DNA of 11,985 bases from positions 4,613 to 16,597 of the forward strand of contig JAHFAA010000020.1 in NCBI GenBank assembly GCA_023250775.1, written 5' to 3'. This document shows, one piece after another, positions 7,140 to 11,985 of this stretch. The number at the start of each line of letters is the position of its first letter. Positions within the stretch are counted from its first letter, which is position 1. The stretch is from Bdellovibrionales bacterium. Its GTDB lineage: Bacteria > Bdellovibrionota > Bacteriovoracia > Bacteriovoracales > Bacteriovoracaceae. The notes beneath the pieces are model-generated. The model was given only the letters and a program-made list of their open reading frames with translations. It was not told the DNA's origin and made no database searches. The position numbers and the translations under genes were made by a program.

Positions 7140-7167
7140 ATTATATGAGGCCTTTTGATTCTTGTAA
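7140..7167 (-). promoter_or_regulatory. Sigma70-like promoter of the six-gene cluster
   Basis: On the minus strand TTACAA (7162-7167) and a perfect TATAAT (7140-7145) are separated by 16 nt. Transcription would start near 7133, leaving a leader of about 85 nt to ATG 7049. No other strong promoter is apparent in the tight gaps between the six genes below it, so it probably drives the whole cluster to 1699. Confidence 0.6.
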
Positions 7168-7227
7168 CTAAATATAATTGTTGGGTTTCTATAACTTTTT
7201 TCCAACTTAACTTTTTAAAAGTGGAGT

Positions 7228-7254
7228 AAAAAAGATAGAGCGTTTGCTCTTTTT
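7228..7254. terminator. Small A/T-flanked hairpin between divergent genes
   Basis: AGAGC (7237-7241), loop GTTT, GCTCT (7246-7250), with a run of A before it (7228-7233) and T after it (7251-7254). The layout is that of a short bidirectional intrinsic terminator, but the stem is only 5 bp and no gene ends nearby. It may instead be part of the regulatory region of either divergent gene. Weak call. Confidence 0.25.
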
Positions 7255-7296
7255 CCTAGACACTGCTAAGCTTTCCGCAGTCATGCTCATTTTAGC

Positions 7297-7323
7297 CCTT
7301 AAGGCATTGAATTAATTAAGGAG
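7297..7323 (+). promoter_or_regulatory. Ribosome site of the kinase-like gene with a possible masking repeat
   Basis: AAGGAG at 7318-7323 sits 5 nt before ATG 7329. This spacing favours that ATG over the GTG at 7326, which would leave 2 nt. CCTTAA at 7297-7302 is complementary to TTAAGG at 7316-7321, so the leader could fold over part of the ribosome site. The pairing is six mostly A-T pairs. Confidence 0.4.
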
Positions 7324-7328
7324 TTGTG

Positions 7329-7991
7329 ATGTTTGCACAAGGCACAAATATCGAATTCGTTCCCTTTCGTCTAAGAAACGACATCCATCTCATGAGAAAG
7401 GCCTGGCATATGGGAAGTGGGCTTTGTGGCCTGTACATTTTTTTCCTCAACGGTCAAAATGTCTTTAAAACTGCCAATATTCTCATGGCCTTAGGTTGTC
7501 TGGCGCTGATTTTAGAATCCATGCGACTTCGATATCCCAGACTAAATAGAATGGCCTTATCAGTGATGAGACCGGTGATGCGGGAATCGGAAAAAAACAC
7601 CATTTCTGGATTTCCTTACTACGCCATAGGCGTGGCCTTGAGTCTGTACTTGTTCCCTCAACGTTTGGCCGTCTTATCTATCATTTTTCTGGTTTTTGCA
7701 GATCCCATTTCTTCCTACATTGGAATTCATTTTGGGAAGGACAAGCTTCTTCCTAATAAAAGTTTACAAGGCTCTCTGGCGGGATTTGTAACCTGCTATA
7801 TTATCTGTCTTATCTACGGGCTGGTATATTCCCACGCCGACTATCGCTTGCTTATTTTTGCTCTGTTGGGCGGCATGATCGGGGCCTTATCAGAACTTCT
7901 TTCTTATTTTAAGATTGATGATAACTTCACTATCCCAGTTTTCTCTGGCTTTGGGTTGACCCTGATTAATCTTGTTCTGGATATTTTTTAA
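7329..7991 (+). CDS. Dolichol kinase/CTP-dependent diacylglycerol kinase-like membrane protein
   Basis: 220 residues, mostly hydrophobic, with about six to seven membrane segments. The soluble stretch RLRNDIHLMRKAWHM comes first and the RYPRLNRMALSVMRPVMRESEKNTISG loop lies at about 72-98. Family signatures of the SEC59/DGK1/VTE5 group are visible. FLVFADPISSYIGIHFGKDKLLPNKSLQGSLAGF (about 123-156) carries the conserved Asp and the K-S-x-x-G-S block, and E-LLSYFKIDDNFTIPVFSGFG lies near the end. Members phosphorylate dolichol, phytol or diacylglycerol using CTP, and the fold is related to CdsA phosphatidate cytidylyltransferase. Here the likely substrate is a membrane lipid alcohol such as undecaprenol, diacylglycerol or an isoprenoid; sequence alone does not tell which. 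Its stop overlaps the stop region of the facing LON-domain gene (7988-7991). Confidence 0.87.
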   Translation: MFAQGTNIEFVPFRLRNDIHLMRKAWHMGSGLCGLYIFFLNGQNVFKTANILMALGCLALILESMRLRYPRLNRMALSVMRPVMRESEKNTISGFPYYAIGVALSLYLFPQRLAVLSIIFLVFADPISSYIGIHFGKDKLLPNKSLQGSLAGFVTCYIICLIYGLVYSHADYRLLIFALLGGMIGALSELLSYFKIDDNFTIPVFSGFGLTLINLVLDIF

Positions 7992-8692
7992 TTAGCGGTA
8001 CCTGTCAATTTCTCTAGTGTCTCAAACTTTTTGATGGCGCCCACGACGTCGCGATTTTCTTGCAAGGGAATGCCCTCTCTGAGAAGGGCCCCGAGAAGGT
8101 GGATGCGATCGCGGAGAGAGTCAGTTTCCAGTAATGCCTGTCGAACCTCGCAATCTCGAATCAAGAGCATCGAAACATAATTGGTGATGTGTTCAGCCGT
8201 TTCCAGACTTTTCAAAAAGGCCTCACGCTCGACTGAGTTTGGTACGTGTTTATTGACCCAGCTTTCCAAAATATTATTGATGTGGGTGAGCTGACCACTG
8301 AGATTGCCAACTTCAGAATGAGAGTCTTCTAAGATTTCTACATTATAAATCGGACTAGGGAGGTTTTGCGCCAGAGAGACGAGGCGAGTGCGTGCAATAC
8401 CTTTAATAAGAACTTTTAGACCCCCATCCGGGAATTCATCTAGGATGTAGGGAATCCCCAGGCATCCTATCGTGGTCGGTCGCAACTGCTGGTGAACCGT
8501 TCCCTTTTGATCGCGAGGAAGGTTGAAAATATGGGCCATGGAAATAGTGACGGGCAGTCCTTGAAGAGCGCAGTCGCGAATCATTCGTCCATAGGCCGGA
8601 GCATCCACAAACAATGGGAGCGCGGTCTTTGGAAAAAACACCACATTAGGTAAAGGTAGAAGTGGGGCCTTAATAGAGGTCATTCGAACCAT
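7988..8692 (-). CDS. Stand-alone LON substrate-binding-domain protein
   Basis: 234 residues. The start APLLPLPNVVFFPKTALPLFVDAPAYGRMIRDCA is the N-terminal LON (PUA-like) domain. It continues with IGCLGIPYILDEFPDGGLKVLIKGIARTRLVSL, the usual G-x-A-x-I and L-x-G-x-x-R-x-x-I strands. The C-terminal half (about 130-225) is helical, as in the coil part of Lon N-domains. There is no AAA+ module and no Ser-Lys protease domain, and the length matches the many separate 200-230 aa LON-domain proteins. These are presumed to bind proteins or peptides, but no activity is established. ATG 8692 and ATG 8683 are both possible starts; neither has a strong ribosome site and I see no convincing promoter. It diverges from manA and overlaps the end of the convergent lipid-kinase-like gene by 4 nt. 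Confidence 0.93.
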   Translation of the reverse strand: MVRMTSIKAPLLPLPNVVFFPKTALPLFVDAPAYGRMIRDCALQGLPVTISMAHIFNLPRDQKGTVHQQLRPTTIGCLGIPYILDEFPDGGLKVLIKGIARTRLVSLAQNLPSPIYNVEILEDSHSEVGNLSGQLTHINNILESWVNKHVPNSVEREAFLKSLETAEHITNYVSMLLIRDCEVRQALLETDSLRDRIHLLGALLREGIPLQENRDVVGAIKKFETLEKLTGTAN

Positions 8693-8740
8693 TCTAGGGC
8701 CAATTCAGGATTGCCAAGTAAGACAAAATGTATGCCGGCC

Positions 8741-8769
8741 TTGAGTTAGTAATTTCAAAGGATTATACT
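8741..8769 (+). promoter_or_regulatory. Sigma70-like promoter for manA
   Basis: TTGAGT (8741-8746) and TATACT (8764-8769) are separated by 17 nt. Transcription would start near 8776, about 50 nt before ATG 8828. Confidence 0.6.
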
Positions 8770-8827
8770 TTTACAAGAACGCCTTGGAGATCGGGATATC
8801 CGGGCCATAGCAAAGGTTTTATGGCAG

Positions 8828-9727
8828 ATGCAGAAGTTAGTGCCCATTATGAAGTTACAGGCCTCCTATCATGCCCGACCGTGGGGGGGGAAACGGCTTG
8901 GTCATCCGCCTTCGCCAGGCATTGGAGAGGCGTGGGAAGTTTCTCTGCTGCAAGAGGGCCCATCAATTTATAGTGGTGAGGCCATTACAACCTTGGCCAG
9001 TGATCACCAAATTCCCTACTTGATCAAATTTCTTGATACCTCTGAATATCTGTCAGTGCAGGTTCATCCCGATGATGCTTATGCAAAAAAGGTCGCCCGA
9101 TCAAAGGGGAAAACAGAATGTTGGGCAGTGGTTAAGGCCGGTGAAGAGGCCGGCATTTTTTTAGGAACAAAAAAAGGTGTGACTCAGCAGCAATTTTTTC
9201 AAGTGATCGAACAGAAGTCTGACCCGAGCAACATGATGAATTACTATCCCGTACAAGTTGGCGATTTCTTTTTTGTGCCTGCGGGGAGTTTGCATGCGGT
9301 TGGAAAAAATATTACGCTGATCGAGATTCAGCAAAGCTGTGGTCTGACTTATAGGGTATGGGATTGGAATCGCGGACGAGAGTTGCATGTCAACCACGCA
9401 CGAGCAGTGATCTGTTTTGAGGATAAAAAAAACACCCTGAGCTATTTTCAGCATAAGAAAAATATTTTCGCTGGCGGAGTGACCTCTCTGGCAAGTCATC
9501 GAGATTTTAAGGCCTCCAGTTTTTCTCTTCAGAAAGGCGGGGCCTTTGAGTTGGATGATAATAGCAAACGCTTTTCTTCCATTACGGTGGCCGATGGTTG
9601 CTTAGAAATTACACGACAAGGAACTTGTGAGGCAATTGGTCCTTATGAATCGGCTTTATTACCGTCTGGATTTGGCCCAGCTTCACTTAGAAGTTTGCAT
9701 GAATGCTTCGGGGTAATTGTCGAATAA
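8828..9727 (+). CDS. manA: Mannose-6-phosphate isomerase, class I (short bacterial form)
   Basis: 299 residues. It interconverts mannose 6-phosphate and fructose 6-phosphate in the cytoplasm using Zn2+, feeding GDP-mannose and surface polysaccharide synthesis or mannose use. Motifs in order are ARPWGGKRLG (about 16-25), GEAWEVS, YLSVQVHPDDAYA (Gln and His metal ligands), GKTECWAVV (Glu ligand), then GDFFFVPAGSLHAVGKNITLIEIQQSCGLTYRVWDWNR with the His ligand and the conserved Arg. The C-terminal part is a shorter cupin strand set ending in ALLPSGFGPASL. Length fits the roughly 300-320 aa bacterial form rather than the roughly 390 aa enteric form. The start may be ATG 8828 (AAAGG 11 nt upstream) or ATG 8849, since conserved sequence begins only after residue 10. 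A run of eight G (8883-8890) encodes the WGG of the conserved motif. Confidence 0.95.
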   Translation: MQKLVPIMKLQASYHARPWGGKRLGHPPSPGIGEAWEVSLLQEGPSIYSGEAITTLASDHQIPYLIKFLDTSEYLSVQVHPDDAYAKKVARSKGKTECWAVVKAGEEAGIFLGTKKGVTQQQFFQVIEQKSDPSNMMNYYPVQVGDFFFVPAGSLHAVGKNITLIEIQQSCGLTYRVWDWNRGRELHVNHARAVICFEDKKNTLSYFQHKKNIFAGGVTSLASHRDFKASSFSLQKGGAFELDDNSKRFSSITVADGCLEITRQGTCEAIGPYESALLPSGFGPASLRSLHECFGVIVE

Positions 9728-9734
9728 AGACTGT

Positions 9735-10109
9735 CTAGTTGGCGCGCTGGCAATTCAAAGGATAAATCATTTCGTGCCCTTCTTGTGAGCGAATCGAAAT
9801 ATAATCATTCACATCATTCAAATGATTCACATTCTCAATATGAATAGTGTGTTTGTAGTTTTCGAAATAGCCGACCTTTTCTACGCTTGCTCCGTTCCAT
9901 TTGGTACGTAAATTTTCAAAAGTAATGGTCGATGAAGCAATTTTTCGCGAGGTCGTACTTTGACGATTTATATTAATCACCAATTGAGCATCGTTAAATT
10001 GCAGGAATTGGCCACTTCGGTGATTAGTCTGGCATTCAATTTCTGGAACAGTTGACCAGGCAGTGGTACTTGCCAGCAGAAGCAAAAGAATTAAAGCGCA
10101 TATTTTCAT
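9735..10109 (-). CDS. Small secreted protein of unknown function
   Basis: 124 residues that I cannot assign to a family. The N-terminus MKICALILLLLLASTTAWS is a clear Sec signal peptide with probable signal peptidase I cleavage near residues 17-19; there is no lipobox Cys. The mature part of about 105 residues has two cysteines, in EIECQTN and near the C-terminus in LNCQRAN. They could form a disulfide joining the two ends, which fits a small periplasmic or secreted beta-rich domain (alternating hydrophobic strands such as AQLVININ, SSTITFEN, HTIHIENV, DYISIRS). The ATG at 10109 has a good ribosome site (GAGAGG, 6 nt spacing). It converges on manA with a 7-nt gap and faces away from the 276-nt spacer, so any promoter must lie in that spacer. 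Confidence 0.85.
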   Translation of the reverse strand: MKICALILLLLLASTTAWSTVPEIECQTNHRSGQFLQFNDAQLVININRQSTTSRKIASSTITFENLRTKWNGASVEKVGYFENYKHTIHIENVNHLNDVNDYISIRSQEGHEMIYPLNCQRAN

Positions 10110-10144
10110 AAAATACCTCTCAGCTACAGTGAATCTAGTGCAGG

Positions 10145-10156
10145 CCTGGTGCCAGG
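10145..10156. repeat. Short palindrome, possible operator
   Basis: CCTGG-TG-CCAGG has perfect 5-bp arms with a 2-nt centre, 36-47 nt upstream of the secreted-protein start. The spacing is too tight for an RNA hairpin, so a dimeric DNA-binding protein site is the more natural reading. Its short length means chance cannot be excluded. Confidence 0.25.
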
Positions 10157-10197
10157 ATTAGGCGGCTAAGATAGGCGATAACCCAAGGGAAAAAGGA

Positions 10198-10249
10198 GCC
10201 AAGCATAAAACGGCTGTCTAAAGATTAGTCAGTCTCCTGATGCTTAGGC
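10198..10249. other. Two-tier imperfect hairpin; structured RNA or terminator candidate
   Basis: Outer stem: GCCAAGCAT (10198-10206) pairs with ATGCTTAGGC (10240-10249), nine pairs with one bulged A (10246). Inner stem: 10212-10221 pairs with 10225-10234 over an AGA loop, with CTAA/TTAG, one T-T mismatch, CTG/CAG, one G-T wobble and a closing G-C. The two stems are separated by an asymmetric loop. On the minus strand the structure is followed within 3 nt by a run of five T, so it may be an intrinsic terminator for leftward transcription. On the plus strand it would lie in the leader of the STAS-like gene. A small RNA or a REP-like palindromic element are alternatives. I do not recognise a named riboswitch class. 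Confidence 0.5.
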
Positions 10250-10375
10250 ACGAAAGATGGATTGCCACTTTTGTGAGTCATTTTTTCCTGATTTTTTAAA
10301 ATTATTTAGAATGAATTTTGGTGAGGTTAGAGGGGCACTAGGGGCAGAAGATGGTCACGGTTAACATAAAATATC

Positions 10376-10388
10376 GGAGGTTCGATTG
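10376..10388 (+). promoter_or_regulatory. Ribosome binding site supporting a TTG start
   Basis: GGAGG at 10376-10380 lies exactly 5 nt before TTG 10386. No ATG or GTG in the same frame has a comparable site; the next candidates are GTG 10410 and ATG 10431, which would cut into the first strand of the domain. Confidence 0.7.
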
Positions 10389-10748
10389 GAGGATAAATTT
10401 CAGTATCTTGTGGCCAGCAAGGGAGAGTTTATGGCGGTCTCGTTCGTCGGCCCACTTGATAATGCGGCCGAGGATCAGCTGGCGAATCTCTATGGAGAGA
10501 TTCAAAATCAGACCCCGCGTTTTGTGGTCCTCAACTTTCGTGATGCGAGCACTATTGAGCGTGGCTCTTATCGCATGTTAACGATTATTCAGAAATTGGT
10601 GAGAACTGACTTGGGTGGAGAAATTCGCTGCTGCGGGATCTCTCCACTGCAACGACGTGAGCTTGAGCAAGAGAGTGTCGTTCGGGCAAATGAGATTTGT
10701 GATAATGTTCGATCAGCGCTCGACCAATTCCTGCAGATGCGTTCCTAG
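10386..10748 (+). CDS. Small STAS-like protein
   Basis: 120 residues, cytoplasmic, no signal peptide. The pattern matches a STAS fold: GEFMAVSFVGPLDNAAEDQLANLYGEI (strand, then first helix), RFVVLNFRDASTIERGSYRMLTIIQKLV (strand 'VVLNF' then helix), GGEIRCCGISPLQRRELEQ (strand and loop) and a C-terminal helix (CDNVRSALDQFLQM). STAS proteins of this size are usually anti-sigma-factor antagonists or stressosome-like signalling parts whose activity is set by phosphorylation of a Ser/Thr in a D-S-S-G type motif. Here the equivalent stretch reads IERGS, so the usual phospho-serine is not in place (Ser61 lies one or two positions off). No kinase or sigma factor is adjacent. The start is TTG with a strong ribosome site. 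It converges on the large neighbouring gene with a 6-nt gap. The fold call is moderately sure; the partner is unknown. Confidence 0.8.
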   Translation: MEDKFQYLVASKGEFMAVSFVGPLDNAAEDQLANLYGEIQNQTPRFVVLNFRDASTIERGSYRMLTIIQKLVRTDLGGEIRCCGISPLQRRELEQESVVRANEICDNVRSALDQFLQMRS

Positions 10749-10754
10749 CGAGAA

Positions 10755-11985
10755 TTAGTTCTTTCCCACCCACACATGGTAGATCTCCGACCGAGAGAGG
10801 TTGCCCTTGAGGTCTTCCGCCTCAACATAATAGTCGATGAGCACCTGATCATATCCACGAATCTTGGCCCAATAATGATCAGCGATGAATTGTGGCAAGA
10901 TAAAGTAGTTAAGATTTCCGTTAGGAGGATCACCGGCGAATTTTGTGTCGATGATTTTTTTGTTCATCTCTTGTGTCATCCACGCACCAACCGAAGGCCC
11001 GCCCGCGTAGGTTTCATTATCATGATCCCCAATGGCATTGACGCCAGTGTTGCTGACACGAAATTTAAGCTTCACGTTTCGAATTCCAGAAACGTCGAAG
11101 ACCAAAGTCCAAACATAAAAATCTTTTTCATAAGCTGGAGCACCATTAAATCCCACTGGTCGATAACCAGTGGTCACACCCCAGCCGATACCACCTGGAT
11201 TATAAGGCCAGCGTTGTGGGTGAAAAATAGTGGGAGGCGTTCGATCAAGTTGGCCATCGCCAATTGCTTTCTTGGCGTAAGGTAAGGCCTCGTTTAAGGC
11301 CAATGATTGTTTGACTTCGTCGTCAAGGGAGTCGCCGTAATACAGAAATCCGCTGTCGAGTCCCCCCAGATAAAAATGCCAGGATTTCTCCACATCAGGA
11401 TCAGCGGAGCCACGAATCTGCTCACCGGTTTCGCACAAATTTGCGCCCGCGACGACTACGGCCCAGGAACGCCATGAGCTTGAAAAACCATTTTCGATGT
11501 CGATGCGTGTACGAGGGTCGTTGGGATTAAATCCGGGATCGCGAGGCGAACGCGCCGGAGGATAAAGCCATTTTACAAATTGTGGATCACCCCAATCACC
11601 TTCGGGATTCACCCAGCCGCCTTCTTCAATGTGAATAAGATCAGATTCTGCAACAGGATGATCGCTGAGAAACTGCTCAATGGTGGTCATCTTGTGGCCG
11701 TGCATAGCGGCCTGGTTTGCCAGCCCTGGTACTGATTCGTGATAATAGGAATTGCCGCCGCCCCAGGCGTTGTCACCGTCGTGAGCGAGGAGAACGAGAC
11801 TTGGGTGCGCAGGATCTTCAAAGGGGGCTATTTTTTGGTCGATGATGTCGGTACCCATGGTGCCGTAGCCATTTTGGTAACTCAACACTTCATCCATTGG
11901 TACGACCGTGATTCGACTGGCCTTGCCGGTACTCGGATCAACATATTCAACTTTGTGGGGTTGATAAGCAAATGGTGCGGGAACT
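10755..11985 (-). CDS. C-terminal part of a large protein, tentatively glycoside-hydrolase (GH57-like)
   Basis: The frame is open to the right edge; 409 residues are visible and the N-terminus is outside the window. ATG 11897 is internal: the 29 codons above it are open and in the same style (PAPFAYQPHKVEYVDPSTGKASRI). The first part holds SLVLLAHDGDNAWGGGNSYYHESVP (about 62-86) and IHIEEGGWVNPEGDWGDPQFVKWLYPP (about 118-144), rich in Asp, Glu, Trp and Gly as in carbohydrate-active enzymes. From about residue 248 (DRTPPTIFHPQRWPYNPGG) the sequence becomes beta-rich. It includes FYVWTLVFDVSGIRNVKLKFRVS and ends in VLIDYYVEAEDLKGNLSRSEIYHVWVGKN, typical of an Ig- or CBM-like C-terminal module. 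My recollection is that such proteins are annotated near GH57, but the catalytic assignment is tentative. Composition suggests an extracytoplasmic protein. It converges on the STAS-like gene. Confidence 0.88.
   Translation of the reverse strand, partial: VPAPFAYQPHKVEYVDPSTGKASRITVVPMDEVLSYQNGYGTMGTDIIDQKIAPFEDPAHPSLVLLAHDGDNAWGGGNSYYHESVPGLANQAAMHGHKMTTIEQFLSDHPVAESDLIHIEEGGWVNPEGDWGDPQFVKWLYPPARSPRDPGFNPNDPRTRIDIENGFSSSWRSWAVVVAGANLCETGEQIRGSADPDVEKSWHFYLGGLDSGFLYYGDSLDDEVKQSLALNEALPYAKKAIGDGQLDRTPPTIFHPQRWPYNPGGIGWGVTTGYRPVGFNGAPAYEKDFYVWTLVFDVSGIRNVKLKFRVSNTGVNAIGDHDNETYAGGPSVGAWMTQEMNKKIIDTKFAGDPPNGNLNYFILPQFIADHYWAKIRGYDQVLIDYYVEAEDLKGNLSRSEIYHVWVGKN

Larger units (their letters stand above)
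10110..10385. other. 276-nt divergent intergenic region
   Basis: This is the longest non-coding stretch in the window, between the secreted-protein gene (minus) and the STAS-like gene (plus). It holds a short palindrome (10145-10156), a two-tier hairpin (10198-10249), a very AT-rich tract (about 10279-10319) and AGGGGCA repeated twice 9 nt apart (10331-10347). The promoters of both flanking genes should be here, but I could not pick hexamer pairs with confidence. TTGTGA and TAAAAT around 10271-10302 are 20 nt apart, which is too far. Confidence 0.6.

Noticed and set aside
6784..7158. Plus-strand open frames over the ATPase N-terminal region
   Set aside because: They are antisense to the Walker A and A' coding region and have no independent support.
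8728..8973. Plus-strand open frame overlapping the start of manA
   Set aside because: Its ATG overlaps the manA promoter region (8741-8769), it has no ribosome site, and the frame that carries the conserved PWGG, GEAWEVS and QVHPDD motifs is the manA one. No frameshift is needed.
10160..10260. Possible c-di-GMP (GEMM) riboswitch upstream of the STAS-like gene
   Set aside because: A few short stretches (GGCGATAACCC, GTCTAAAG) loosely recall GEMM, but the GNRA-loop stem and the conserved ACGCAAAGC core are missing and the stems found pair differently.
10351..10581. ATG-started frame overlapping the STAS-like gene
   Set aside because: Trp/Arg/Ser-rich without family features, no ribosome site; the TTG-started frame with GGAGG gives the STAS-like sequence.
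10776..11285. 169-codon plus-strand open frame inside the large minus-strand gene
   Set aside because: The minus-strand frame continues without a stop to the window edge and has coherent domain-like sequence; the plus frame looks like no family and is a shadow.
1..11985. Mobile elements, CRISPR arrays, tRNA or rRNA genes, defence islands
   Set aside because: No transposase or integrase, no regularly spaced repeats, no tRNA cloverleaf or rRNA sequence and no recognised defence family was seen on either strand.

Overview
The window is ordinary bacterial chromosome, about 12 kb and densely coding. Short intergenic gaps, moderate GC with AT-rich spacers, GTG and TTG starts, a VKOR-DsbA fusion, an FlhG-type ATPase beside a J-like/HTH_25 protein and a YhaM-type HD nuclease together suggest a free-living or predatory Gram-negative of the Bdellovibrionota/deltaproteobacterial kind. 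That assignment is inference from gene content. No rRNA, tRNA, transposase, integrase, CRISPR array or phage gene is visible, so this reads as core genome rather than an island.

Layout. Positions 1-441 (minus) hold the N-terminal part of glyceraldehyde-3-phosphate dehydrogenase, cut by the window edge. Diverging from it is a YhaM-like OB-fold/HD 3'-5' exoribonuclease (570-1697, plus), with a good promoter at 509-536. Converging on it within 1 nt is a six-gene minus-strand cluster running from about 7049 down to 1699. In transcription order it encodes an FlhG/MinD-type ATPase, a degenerate J-domain plus HTH_25 protein, an RluD-type pseudouridine synthase, a YfiH/PgeF-type laccase-domain protein, a VKOR-DsbA fusion and a TatD-type hydrolase. 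Gaps are 6 to 24 nt, or an overlap at the last junction. The only strong promoter I see for it is TTACAA-16-TATAAT at 7140-7167, so it is probably one operon.

From 7329 a dolichol-kinase/CTP-dependent diacylglycerol-kinase-like membrane protein (plus) meets a stand-alone LON substrate-binding-domain protein (minus), with stop codons overlapping. A class I mannose-6-phosphate isomerase (8828-9727, plus) follows with its own promoter. A small secreted protein of unknown function lies at 9735-10109 (minus). The 276-nt gap to 10385 contains a two-tier imperfect hairpin (10198-10249) that no gene explains. A small STAS-like protein (10386-10748, plus, TTG start) then converges on the C-terminal part of a large probably secreted protein, tentatively glycoside-hydrolase-like, which runs off the right edge.

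The points most worth a second look are the ATPase/J-like/HTH_25 pair, whose J-like domain has lost its HPD motif, the structured intergenic element at 10198-10249, and the VKOR-DsbA fusion overlapping tatD. I did not find convincing evidence of a new defence or mobile system.
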